Shown one piece after another: positions 1-9,053 of a stretch of DNA of 64,000 bases. The notes beneath the pieces were generated by a model that saw only the letters and a list, made by a program, of their open reading frames with translations, made no database searches and was not told the DNA's origin. Source of the DNA: Methylocystis sp. MJC1. GTDB lineage: Bacteria > Pseudomonadota > Alphaproteobacteria > Rhizobiales > Beijerinckiaceae. Every line of letters starts with the position of its first letter. The stretch's first letter is position 1. The stretch is from the NCBI RefSeq assembly GCF_026427715.1, contig NZ_CP107558.1, forward strand, positions 1,649,001-1,713,000, written 5' to 3'. The translations under genes and the position numbers were made by a program.

Positions 1-260
1 CTTAAAGGCCTTTTTTAAGCTGGCTTCAAAATTGCGTGGTAGCCTTCGTGAAGGCGCTCGGAGGCTTGTCTCAACGACGTGAACTGCGCTGCAACATTGA
101 ATCCTTAGGCGAATTATGGATCCGATTTGGCTAATTCGCCTTCCTGACCTAGGATGGGCCAACCACATATCTAGGCAGGCGAGGGCCACGCCCTCTGTCG
201 CAGTGCTGTTAACCGGGAGAGGCGCCCCAAATTCAGCGGGTCTCGTCCCAGGAGGTGAAA
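1..260. other. Non-coding leader upstream of ftsH
   Basis: I see no convincing gene in these bases. In many Alphaproteobacteria tilS precedes ftsH, but nothing here reads as the end of TilS. The stretch contains a self-complementary start (bases 1-19, CTTAAA...TTTAAG type) and an inverted repeat at 107-141. It presumably carries the ftsH promoter, but no clear -35/-10 pair could be assigned by eye. Confidence 0.4.
107..141. repeat. Inverted repeat upstream of ftsH
   Basis: AGGCGAATTA at 107-116 is exactly mirrored by TAATTCGCCT at 132-141, with a 15-base loop. There is no T-run after it, so it is not a classic terminator. It could be an operator or a transcript hairpin upstream of ftsH. No function is assigned. 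Confidence 0.45.
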
Positions 261-2186
<1,926 letters not shown>

Positions 2187-2205
2187 TGAGCGTCGGCTGA
2201 ACAAT

Positions 2206-2236
2206 AAAGGCCCGGCCACGCGCCGGGCCTTTTTCT
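2206..2236 (+). terminator. Rho-independent terminator after ftsH
   Basis: An 11-bp perfect GC-rich stem (AAAGGCCCGGC at 2206-2216 with its complement at 2222-2232) and a 5-base loop, followed directly by a T-rich run. It starts 20 bases after the ftsH stop, so pmoC downstream should have its own promoter. Confidence 0.9.
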
Positions 2237-2362
2237 TTGGGCTCAGCTAGCCGTTTTTTCCCTGGCGTCGGCGACAAAGTCGCTGTCGAACCGACGTATG
2301 ACGCGCAAGCTGCGTCAGCTTCGGGGGCAAGCCCCTCGAGAGCGATTCAAGGGAGAAATCTT

Positions 2363-3133
2363 ATGACCTCCACCACGAGCACGGCTGCCGGCGCAGCTGC
2401 TGAAGTAGAGTCCGTAGTCGATCTGCGCGGCATGTGGATCGGCCTTGCGGTTCTGAATGTTTTCTATCTGATCGTCCGCATTTACGAGCAGGTTTTCGGC
2501 TGGCGCGCCGGCCTGGATTCGTTCGCTCCGGAATTCCAGACCTACTGGATGTCGATCCTTTGGACCGAAATCCCGCTGGAGCTCGTCTCCGGTCTGGCGC
2601 TCGCCGGCTTCCTGTGGAAGACCCGCGACCGTAACGTCGACGCCGTCTCGCCGCGCGAAGAGATGCGCCGCCTGGTGGTTCTCGTTCAGTGGCTGGTCGT
2701 TTACGGCATCGCCATCTACTGGGGCGCCTCGTTCTTCACCGAACAGGACGGCACCTGGCACATGACGGTTATCCGTGACACGGACTTCACGCCGTCGCAC
2801 ATCATCGAGTTCTACATGAGCTACCCGATCTATTCGGTGATCGCGGTTGGCGCGTTCTTCTATGCGAAGACCCGCATTCCGTATTTTGCTCATGGCTACT
2901 CGCTGGCGTTCCTGATCGTCGCCATCGGCCCGTTCATGATCATCCCGAACGTCGGCCTGAATGAGTGGGGCCACACCTTCTGGTTCATGGAAGAGCTGTT
3001 CGTTGCTCCGCTGCACTGGGGCTTCGTGTTCTTCGGCTGGATGGCGCTCGGCGTGTTCGGCGTCGTGCTGCAGATCCTCGGCCGCATCCATGCGCTGGTC
3101 GGCAAGGAAGGCGTCGCCCTCCTCACCGAGTAA
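2363..3133 (+). CDS. pmoC: Particulate methane monooxygenase subunit C (lone copy)
   Basis: Membrane subunit of the copper enzyme that oxidises methane to methanol. The 256-residue product, the usual alphaproteobacterial length, has several hydrophobic helices. It carries the pattern DGTWH (D129, H133) and PSHIIEF (H146), matching the metal ligands described for the PmoC site. The start at 2363 follows GGGAGA at 2351-2356; the longer open frame from 2237 has no comparable site. No pmoA or pmoB follows, so this is an orphan copy, as is known in several methanotrophs that also carry full pmoCAB operons. The copy looks intact. AmoC of ammonia oxidisers is the only close alternative, but the setting (PQQ genes, alphaproteobacterial neighbours) favours PmoC. 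Confidence 0.95.
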   Translation: MTSTTSTAAGAAAEVESVVDLRGMWIGLAVLNVFYLIVRIYEQVFGWRAGLDSFAPEFQTYWMSILWTEIPLELVSGLALAGFLWKTRDRNVDAVSPREEMRRLVVLVQWLVVYGIAIYWGASFFTEQDGTWHMTVIRDTDFTPSHIIEFYMSYPIYSVIAVGAFFYAKTRIPYFAHGYSLAFLIVAIGPFMIIPNVGLNEWGHTFWFMEELFVAPLHWGFVFFGWMALGVFGVVLQILGRIHALVGKEGVALLTE

Positions 3134-3144
3134 GATGTGACGAC

Positions 3145-3172
3145 CCGCTCGCGCCCCTAAGGGCGCGAGCGG
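3145..3172 (+). terminator. Strong hairpin after pmoC
   Basis: A 12-bp perfect stem (CCGCTCGCGCCC at 3145-3156 with its complement at 3161-3172) and a CTAA loop, 12 bases after the pmoC stop. There is no T-run, so it may act as an mRNA-stabilising 3' hairpin or partial terminator. Confidence 0.65.
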
Positions 3173-3194
3173 ACAAACCACGGAGGCAAGCGTG

Positions 3195-3329
3195 ATGATG
3201 ATCAACCTGCTTATGGTGGCGTCCCTGCTTTCGCCTTTGGCGTTTTGGCTCGCTGCGCCGGGCCGAATCCCCGCTCCCGCCAAGCGCTGCGGGGCGAAGG
3301 ATGGAAATTTGGGAAGTCGTCCCATCTGA
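3195..3329 (+). CDS. Possible 44-aa membrane peptide after pmoC
   Basis: A short frame encodes 44 residues starting MMINLLMVASLLSPLAFWL, one hydrophobic segment, then a basic tail with one Cys. A good ribosome-binding site (CGGAGG at 3181-3186) precedes it and there is a choice of GTG 3192, ATG 3195 or ATG 3198. It lies where pmoA would begin in a complete operon, but it is not PmoA. Its second half runs into sequence that looks like a degenerate intergenic repeat, so the frame may be fortuitous. No family recognised. Confidence 0.3.
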   Translation: MMINLLMVASLLSPLAFWLAAPGRIPAPAKRCGAKDGNLGSRPI

Positions 3330-3473
3330 AAGGGCGGCTCGTTATCGAGCCTATTGCTCCGCTATGGCTTTGTTTACCCCAAGCCTCAGCCTGCATTGTA
3401 ATTTAATTCTGCTCGACTAGATCCGGAACGGGCGCGCCGCCGAAGGCCGCGCGGCCCTATCGGGAGAGCTCTC

Positions 3474-3971
3474 ATGAATGATCTGCTCGTCATTGCTTTC
3501 TCCTCGGAGCAGAAGGCCGAGGAAGTGAGACAGAAGCTATTTCAAATGCAGAAGGAATATTTGATCGAGATGGGCGACGCGGTCGTCGCCGTTAAGGACG
3601 CGGAAGGCCACATCAAACTCAATCAGCTCTTCAACACGACGGCGATCGGCGGCGTTTCCGGCATGTTCTGGGGCGCGCTGATAGGCTTGATCTTCATGAT
3701 GCCCTTGGCCGGCGCCGCGCTCGGGGCGGCCTCCGGCGCAGTTTCCGGCGCGCTCACCGATTTCGGAATCGACGATAAATTCATGAAGGACGTCGCGGAG
3801 GCGATCCCGCCGGGCGGCGCGGCGCTGTTCGTCCTGGTGCGAAAGATGACCTCGGACAAGGTGCTGGAGGGCCTCAAGGGCGTCGGCGGCACAGTCCTGC
3901 GCACTTCTTTCGAGAAGTCCATGGACGAGGCCATTCGCGCCACGCTCGCGGCCCAGACCCCGAAAATCTGA
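3474..3971 (+). CDS. DUF1269-family membrane protein
   Basis: A 165-residue protein of the DUF1269 type: an N-terminal soluble alpha/beta stretch (about 1-55), a Gly/Ala-rich hydrophobic hairpin (about 57-92, with Gly-zipper character), and a C-terminal domain containing PPGGAALFVLV. The family is common in Proteobacteria and has no established biochemical role. It begins with ATG after GGGAGAG (3461-3467) and appears monocistronic, with a palindromic repeat immediately downstream. Confidence 0.8.
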   Translation: MNDLLVIAFSSEQKAEEVRQKLFQMQKEYLIEMGDAVVAVKDAEGHIKLNQLFNTTAIGGVSGMFWGALIGLIFMMPLAGAALGAASGAVSGALTDFGIDDKFMKDVAEAIPPGGAALFVLVRKMTSDKVLEGLKGVGGTVLRTSFEKSMDEAIRATLAAQTPKI

Positions 3972-3986
3972 AAAAGGTTCTAGGTC

Positions 3987-4017
3987 ATTCCAGGCGGGCC
4001 AAAGGCCCGCCTGGAAT
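3987..4017. repeat. Palindrome, possible terminator of the DUF1269 gene
   Basis: A 14-bp perfect inverted repeat (ATTCCAGGCGGGCC at 3987-4000 and its complement at 4004-4017) with an AAA loop, 15 bases after the stop codon. Like the element at 53145-53190, it is followed directly by a REP-like copy. Confidence 0.7.
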
Positions 4018-4030
4018 CCAGAGCCACCAC

Positions 4031-4116
4031 CGTCCATTGCGAGCGGAGCGAAGCAATCCAGAGCAGCTACAGCGGCTCTGGATTTGCTTCGTCGCTGCGC
4101 TCCTCGCAATGACGGG
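4031..4116. repeat. REP-like palindromic repeat, copy A
   Basis: About 86 bp with near-mirror ends: CATTGCGAGCGGAGCGAAGC, then AATCCAGAG, a variable centre, then the complementary GGATTTGCTTCGTCGCTG and CTCCTCGCAATGACG. The same element recurs at 29004, 35441, 41936 and 53196. It is always intergenic. Confidence 0.85.
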
Positions 4117-4146
4117 CGGGCTTTTGCGCCGCCGGGCCTTTGCAAG

Positions 4147-4812
4147 CTACGCGGCTTCCTTTGCTGCGCGCCGATGCGCGTGCATGGTGAGCCACAGGCT
4201 GGCGCCAACGAAGATGACGCCGACCAGAGCCACCATGATGAAAAGCGAGTCGCGCTGGATGAGCGCCATCCCCGGCACGAAAAGCGCCAGGATCAGGCCG
4301 ACGACGCAAATCTGCCAAGCCTCGGCGTGAACGCCGGCGACAAAGGTCGCGAGCGCCAGGATCACCATCAGATTGAGGCCCGTGGCGTTGACGTCGACCA
4401 GCGCCCGCATGGCCGGCGAATAAATCAGCGCCATCGCCGCAAGGAAGGCGGCCCAGTGCAGTATTTGCGTCCAGACCAGCTTGACGCGCTCGTTTTTCGT
4501 CTCGGCGTGTCGCCAGCCGACGTAGATGCAGATCACGCAATAGACTGGCGTGAGCAGCTCCCAATACCAGGCGATGGATTGGCCGGTGAAGGTCACGAGA
4601 CCGACGCCGATGACCGCCATCGTGAGCATTACGATATAGGGCAGGTCGATCTTCAGCACGTCGACGAAAAGCACTTCCGCCGATTGAGTCTTGATCTCCT
4701 CGATCCCTTCTTCGAGCGCCTCCACCCAACTATGCTCTTGCGCGTTCTCGTCCGGCTTTTCCGGATGAGGCCCGGCTGCGTGGCCGCCTGCCGATTCTGG
4801 GCTCTTGGACAT
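4147..4812 (-). CDS. Uncharacterised multi-pass membrane protein
   Basis: The 221-residue product has a charged N-terminal segment rich in Glu/His/Pro (about 1-45), then about six hydrophobic helices (for example near 58-75, 80-97, 118-135, 143-160, 168-185 and 190-208), and a basic C-terminal end. The ATG at 4812 is preceded by AAGGA at good spacing; the open frame continues upstream to 5130, but that extension has no good start and looks non-coding. I do not recognise a family. It is transcribed towards the DUF1269 gene, with REP copy A between them. Confidence 0.7.
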   Translation of the reverse strand: MSKSPESAGGHAAGPHPEKPDENAQEHSWVEALEEGIEEIKTQSAEVLFVDVLKIDLPYIVMLTMAVIGVGLVTFTGQSIAWYWELLTPVYCVICIYVGWRHAETKNERVKLVWTQILHWAAFLAAMALIYSPAMRALVDVNATGLNLMVILALATFVAGVHAEAWQICVVGLILALFVPGMALIQRDSLFIMVALVGVIFVGASLWLTMHAHRRAAKEAA

Positions 4813-5019
4813 CTGAAGTTCCTTATGGAGAAGCGCTATCCGTAAATGCGCGGGGCGCGGGGAGGATAGTGCGGGCGCATAATCTCGGCAACAGCCGCGC
4901 GCCCCGTCTCTCGCGCCGCATTCAGCCGAGCGCCCCCCGCATCCGTTAAAAACGCGCGTCGCTTGCGCTTTGGGTCGATATCGCTGTAACCCGCCTTTAT
5001 CGAAAAATGGAGTTTCCCG

Positions 5020-5193
5020 GTGCAACGCAATCTTATCGAACGGCTGCAGACGCTCGCCGGAGCGCTCGACGAAGCCGTCGACCATATCGAAATGCTCGAG
5101 GCGGTCTTGGACATGCTTCAGGAAACCCACCCCGAGGCGGTCGACAAGGCGCGCGCCGCTGTCGCCGCGGCGCAGAAAGATCAGCGTTTCTGA
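5020..5193 (+). CDS. Small helical protein, 57 aa
   Basis: A GTG-started frame (GGAG at 5009-5012 upstream) encodes 57 residues beginning MQRNLIERLQTLAGALDEAV. The heptad-like Leu/Ala spacing and mixed charges suggest a single coiled coil or helical hairpin (LIERLQTL, HIEMLEAVLDML). There is no signal peptide or membrane segment. It lies alone between a divergent membrane protein gene and a secreted protein gene. Third-position GC matches the neighbours. No family recognised. Confidence 0.5.
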   Translation: MQRNLIERLQTLAGALDEAVDHIEMLEAVLDMLQETHPEAVDKARAAVAAAQKDQRF

Positions 5194-5265
5194 GGCGCGC
5201 CTTCACTTTCTAGCCGGTTTTCTGATCCTATGATCGCCCGCGAGTCGACAGCCAGAGAAGGCGCA

Positions 5266-5640
5266 ATGAAGAAATATTTTCTTGCCGGCATTTTTGCAGC
5301 GACGATGATCGCCCCGGCCGCCGCTAAAGGCGGGATGCAAACCTGGATTCTGGTCTGTCTGAAAGGCCTTCCGCAAAGCGAATGCAATCTGACGACGGCC
5401 AGCCGTTGGTATCACCTTGCGTCCCCGCAGCCTGCGGGAGTCAGCCCCGCGATCAAGGCCGCGCGGGCCAAGGTCGCCCAGGGCCTCGAGGCGGGCTTCT
5501 ATGTGGCGCAGGAGCAGTTCCCGGCCGGCGTGTCGATGGGCGACCGGGGCAGGGTGTTCAAGGCCTGCGATTCCGCGCCCGCCGCGCCGGCTGACGCTCA
5601 GGAGGCGGAATGGGCGCGGCGCGGCGAATGCCTGCGCTAG
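5266..5640 (+). CDS. Small secreted protein with two cysteines near the N-terminus
   Basis: The product has 124 residues. A clear signal peptide (MKKYFLAGIFAATMIAPAAA, cleavage probably after AAA-K near residue 20) is followed by a short mature domain with Cys in VCLKGLPQSEC and two more Cys near the C-terminus (KACDS, GECLR), suggesting periplasmic disulfides. The start at 5266 is chosen because it sits 8 bases after AGAGAAGG and gives a complete signal peptide; an upstream in-frame ATG at 5230 would spoil it. No family recognised. Confidence 0.65.
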   Translation: MKKYFLAGIFAATMIAPAAAKGGMQTWILVCLKGLPQSECNLTTASRWYHLASPQPAGVSPAIKAARAKVAQGLEAGFYVAQEQFPAGVSMGDRGRVFKACDSAPAAPADAQEAEWARRGECLR

Positions 5641-5878
5641 TCCTCGAAGCCTAGCGCAAATCTACTCGCTTTGAGAGAGCAGGAAGAAACAGCCCCCGGC
5701 GAACCCGCGCGTGATTCCGACGTTGCTGGGCGCGGCCTTCTGTATGGGAGGCGCGCGAAGACGCGCCTCTTGCTCTTGCCCCAAATGATCGACGATCTAG
5801 CTAGGCGGCACGGGCTCGCGAACGCCGGCGCAAAGACTTCAGCACAGTCTCGCGCGTCGCGGCCCGAAGGAGGCCGTT

Positions 5879-6217
5879 ATGCGTGGCTTAGCCAAAACAT
5901 GCACCCTCGCGGCAGCTTGCATCGTTGCCGGAGTCGCAGGACCCGCGCCCCAGGCTCGCGCGGGCGTCATGAGCATTCCAAGAGCGGAGATCGTCGGCGC
6001 GACGTCATCGGTGGAGCAGGTCCATTACCGCTATTGGCGTCACCATTATTATCATCGTCATTGGCGGTACGGTTACTGGCGGCCTTACCGCCATTACCGC
6101 TACTACGGCTATTATCCCGCGTACAATCCGGCTGGCGCTCTCGCCGGGGCGGCGGTGGGACTGGCGACGGCGCCGCTCTGGGCATTGGGCGGCTGGGGGT
6201 CTCCCTACTATTGGTAA
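5879..6217 (+). CDS. Secreted Tyr/His/Arg-rich small protein
   Basis: A 112-residue protein with a signal peptide (about 1-28, ending APQARAG). Its central block (about 48-85) is dominated by Tyr, His, Trp and Arg in repeats such as HYRYWRHHYYHRHWRYG and YRHYRYYGYYP, followed by a Gly/Ala hydrophobic stretch and a SPYYW end. Such proteins are frequent in Rhizobiales and are annotated as hypothetical; metal binding or cell-surface association is a guess. GGAGG lies 7 bases before the ATG. A hairpin at 6257-6287 follows. Confidence 0.7.
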   Translation: MRGLAKTCTLAAACIVAGVAGPAPQARAGVMSIPRAEIVGATSSVEQVHYRYWRHHYYHRHWRYGYWRPYRHYRYYGYYPAYNPAGALAGAAVGLATAPLWALGGWGSPYYW

Positions 6218-6256
6218 GAACGTTGTCGCAGCACAACGCGACAATAGAACAGAGAA

Positions 6257-6287
6257 CCCAGGGCCGGCTCCTTATGCCGGCCCTGGG
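6257..6287 (+). terminator. Hairpin after the Tyr/His-rich gene
   Basis: A perfect 12-bp stem (CCCAGGGCCGGC at 6257-6268 with its complement at 6276-6287) and a 7-base loop, about 40 bases after the stop. It lacks a T-run, so it is a probable rather than certain terminator. Confidence 0.65.
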
Positions 6288-6461
6288 CAGATGTTCGGAG
6301 TGATTCGAGGGAAGTGGTTGCGCGCTTCGCATAATGAATTGCAGCATCGCACATGCTTCAACTCGCAAACGCGGCGCAGCTGAAACGCGGCTCTGCTAAG
6401 CGTTTGCTCGAGCTTTCATCGCTCCGGGTCGCCGCCAGCCGCATGAGCGCGTCAGAGTGAC

Positions 6462-6725
6462 TTAGGTGCCTGCCTTCCACGATCTCGGCGAATGCCCCGC
6501 CTGCGTTGTCCATCCGCCGCTCGGTTGTGGGCGCCTAGCGTATTTATGCGCTTCGTGCCGGCCATAGAGACATCCGGCGACGGCTCCGAGAACGCCATGG
6601 TGGCCTGCGTAGTGGCCGACGACGCCGCCCACCAGGGCGCCCTTGATGCAGCCCTTGGCATAGGCTGGTTGCTGTGGCAGCCAAGCAAATAAAGATAGGG
6701 AAAGGAGAATGGCGGCTTTCTTCAT
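6462..6725 (-). CDS. Secreted glycine-zipper protein
   Basis: The 87-residue product has a signal peptide (MKKAAILLSLSLFAWLPQQP and on to AYA) and a core with the pattern KGCIKGALVGGVVGHYAGHH and GAVAGCLYGRHEA. This matches a widespread Rhizobiales family of small secreted Gly-zipper proteins of unknown role. Two cysteines flank the Gly-rich helix. The start at 6725 is chosen because it produces an exact signal peptide; the open frame upstream to 6818 does not look coding. Confidence 0.75.
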   Translation of the reverse strand: MKKAAILLSLSLFAWLPQQPAYAKGCIKGALVGGVVGHYAGHHGVLGAVAGCLYGRHEAHKYARRPQPSGGWTTQAGHSPRSWKAGT

Positions 6726-7311
6726 GGCGAACGCTCTTCGTGCAAGCAGGGAACAGTTGCCGGAACCGTTGTCCCGGCGGCGGAGCCGCATGGCTGGCGC
6801 GGACACGCAAGATGTCACATGCCAAACTGCGCCGCGATCGGCTTGGCTTCTCAGCCTCGTGTGAGAGGGAATGTAACGGCTCGCACCATGAGTGTAGCGG
6901 TGACGGATATCGCCAAAACCGCCATATAGGACGCCGCGAGCGTGTATTCCGTCATTTCGGTTGTGAGGGCTTCGACCATTTGACTACCCAGCTGAAAGCG
7001 CTTCGGGAGGCCGGGCATGTAACCAGGTCATGCCCGGCTTTCAGGGCGCTAACGTCGATCGGCTGGGCGGTGTTCCCTGCTGCGCTAACCCACTCGTCTT
7101 GCTGCGCCGGCGGGGCGATGTCAGGCAAGATCAGGCGAAGTTTCGACGGAGCCGAGCGCCCCGTTTGGCGGCTGTCAGCGCGCCTCCATTCGGAGGGCGT
7201 ATCAAGTCGCAGCTTGGCCGTAGTCGTGCGCAATTTTTCGCTAAGTGATGGTCAATTCGCCAGAATTTGGCGCTAATTCAGTCTGACGCGTGGAGAGGGT
7301 CTAGAGAGCCG
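6726..7311. other. 586-bp intergenic stretch
   Basis: This lies between the divergent glycine-zipper gene and the first histidine kinase. Several open frames cross it on both strands, but none has a good start site or recognisable protein character. It contains one strong hairpin at 7010-7038 and presumably promoters for both flanking genes. Confidence 0.5.
7010..7038. terminator. Hairpin in the 6.7-7.3 kb gap
   Basis: A perfect 10-bp stem (GCCGGGCATG at 7010-7019 with its complement at 7029-7038) and a 9-base loop, with no T-run. No adjacent gene clearly ends here, so its role is open. It could also be a remnant of a palindromic repeat. Confidence 0.45.
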
Positions 7312-8967
7312 ATGCTTCGTAAATTCTTCCGGTCGTTCCAGATGGAAACGATTCCGGATCGTCCCGAGCCGTCGATCGAGCAACAAGACGCGCAGAAAGC
7401 GGCGCCCGCCGAGAGGGAAGCCGAGATGAGCGCGCACGCCATGATGACGGCCTGCGTCGAGGCCATGCCTGGGGCCATTGCCTCCTTCCGTTTCACCCCG
7501 GACGGAATAGGGTCCTTTCCATATGGGTCGGCGAATTTCGAGGAGATCTTCGGCTTTCCTCCTGAAGAAAGCGCAGCGGATTTGCCGACGATGCGCTCCC
7601 GGATCCATCCCGACGACATCGAGCGCATCGACGCAGCGATTGCGACATCAGCGGCCCAGCTGACCAAATATCACGAGGAATATCGTTTCCTGCACCCTAC
7701 CAAGGGCGCGATTTGGATCGAAGTGCACTCCATGCCGACCCGCGAGCGGGACGGCTCGATCATATGGCACGGCTACGTCTGCGACGTTACCGCGAGAAAG
7801 CGCGCCGAAGAGGAGCTTCGCCTGAGCGAAGCGCGGCACCGCGCCTTCTTCGACGCAAATCTGATCGGCGTCTGCTACGCGAGCGCCACAGACGCGACGA
7901 TCACCGAGGCCAACGACAAATATCTCGAGATGCTCGGTTACACGCGCGAGGATCTGAAAGCCAAGCGGATCAACTGGAGAGAACTCACGCCGCCAGAATA
8001 TGCCGTTATGAATGAGGCGGCGATGGCCGAGGTGATCGCGACGGGCAAGAACGCGCGGCCGACCGAAAAGGAATATTTTCGCAAGGACGGGAGCCGCCTG
8101 CCGGTTCTCGTGGCCAGGGCCATTCTCGATCGGGACACAATGAATGGCGTCGCCTTCATACTGGACATATCCGAGCTGAAGGAAAAGGAGGCCAGACTGC
8201 GGGAAGCGCACAGGGGCCAGCTTGCCATGATGCGCTCCATGGCCTTGGGCATTGCCCATGAAATCAATCAACCGCTCGCGGCAACGGCGACCTATCTGCG
8301 CGTGCTGCCCCGCTTGCTCGAAATCGATCCTGCACAACGGCCCGCGAGCGTGTTGGAAACGGTGAAGAAGGCAGTCGCTCAAGTGATGCGGGCAGGGGAG
8401 ATCGTCTCGCGACTGCGGTCTTTCATCGCGCATGGAGAGCCCGACAAGCTGCGGGTGAATATGCACGAACTCATCCTCGAGGCGATGGAGCCGGTCGTCG
8501 CCGTCGCGCATGAGAAACAGATCGCCATCTCGCTCGACCTTGGCGCCTCCTCGAGCGAAGTTCTCGCCGACAGGGTGCAGATTATGCAGGTGCTGATCAA
8601 TCTCATAAGAAACGCCAAGGAGGCGATGGAGCACGTCGTCGAACGCGGGCTCGTGATTACGACGCGCTCAAACGAGGCGGACGTCAGGGTCGATATTGCC
8701 GATACGGGCGTCGGGCTGAGCGAGAAAAGGCGCAACGCCTTGTTCGTGCCATTCGCCACCACCAAGCCCAGCGGCATGGGCGTAGGTCTCTCGATTTCTC
8801 GCGAGATCATCGAGGCGCATCACGGTCGGATTTGGGCCGAGGAAAATCCCGAAGGCCACGGCGCCATGTTCAGTTTCACTCTTCCGCTGGTTGGGCGCGA
8901 AGCGGAAAAGTCGAACGACGAGATTGACTCTCGTGAAGATTGCCGCCGAGTTGACGCTCGTGCTTAG
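7312..8967 (+). CDS. PAS-domain sensor histidine kinase (FixL/NtrB-like)
   Basis: A 551-residue kinase with no predicted membrane segment. Two PAS domains come first: about 50-165, ending in a PAC-like DVTARKRAEEEL, and about 170-290, ending DISELKEKEARL. The His-containing dimerisation box follows (ALGIAHEINQPLAATATYL, phosphoacceptor His about 320), then a HATPase_c domain with N-box NLIRNAKEA, G1 DTGVGL and G2 GMGVGLSIS. This layout is typical of cytoplasmic kinases that sense small ligands or redox state; no heme-binding motif can be claimed by eye. ATG 7312 is preferred over TTG 7267. No response regulator gene is adjacent, although two hybrid kinases follow nearby. Confidence 0.9.
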   Translation: MLRKFFRSFQMETIPDRPEPSIEQQDAQKAAPAEREAEMSAHAMMTACVEAMPGAIASFRFTPDGIGSFPYGSANFEEIFGFPPEESAADLPTMRSRIHPDDIERIDAAIATSAAQLTKYHEEYRFLHPTKGAIWIEVHSMPTRERDGSIIWHGYVCDVTARKRAEEELRLSEARHRAFFDANLIGVCYASATDATITEANDKYLEMLGYTREDLKAKRINWRELTPPEYAVMNEAAMAEVIATGKNARPTEKEYFRKDGSRLPVLVARAILDRDTMNGVAFILDISELKEKEARLREAHRGQLAMMRSMALGIAHEINQPLAATATYLRVLPRLLEIDPAQRPASVLETVKKAVAQVMRAGEIVSRLRSFIAHGEPDKLRVNMHELILEAMEPVVAVAHEKQIAISLDLGASSSEVLADRVQIMQVLINLIRNAKEAMEHVVERGLVITTRSNEADVRVDIADTGVGLSEKRRNALFVPFATTKPSGMGVGLSISREIIEAHHGRIWAEENPEGHGAMFSFTLPLVGREAEKSNDEIDSREDCRRVDARA

Positions 8968-9053
8968 CACGCGTTCTGTACTTCGCCAGCCATTTGAAGT
9001 TAGGCTTCAGCTTTTCAAAAAAACGCAAATGCCTTAGCGATCTTTCCTTGCGA

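Noticed and set aside
3195-3329. Possibility that the frame after pmoC is a truncated pmoA
   Set aside because: The peptide has no similarity to the PmoA N-terminus. It is listed only as a tentative small ORF.
6952-7233. 93-codon minus-strand frame in the 6.7-7.3 kb gap
   Set aside because: No ribosome-binding site, no domain and an overlapping strong hairpin; composition is not protein-like.
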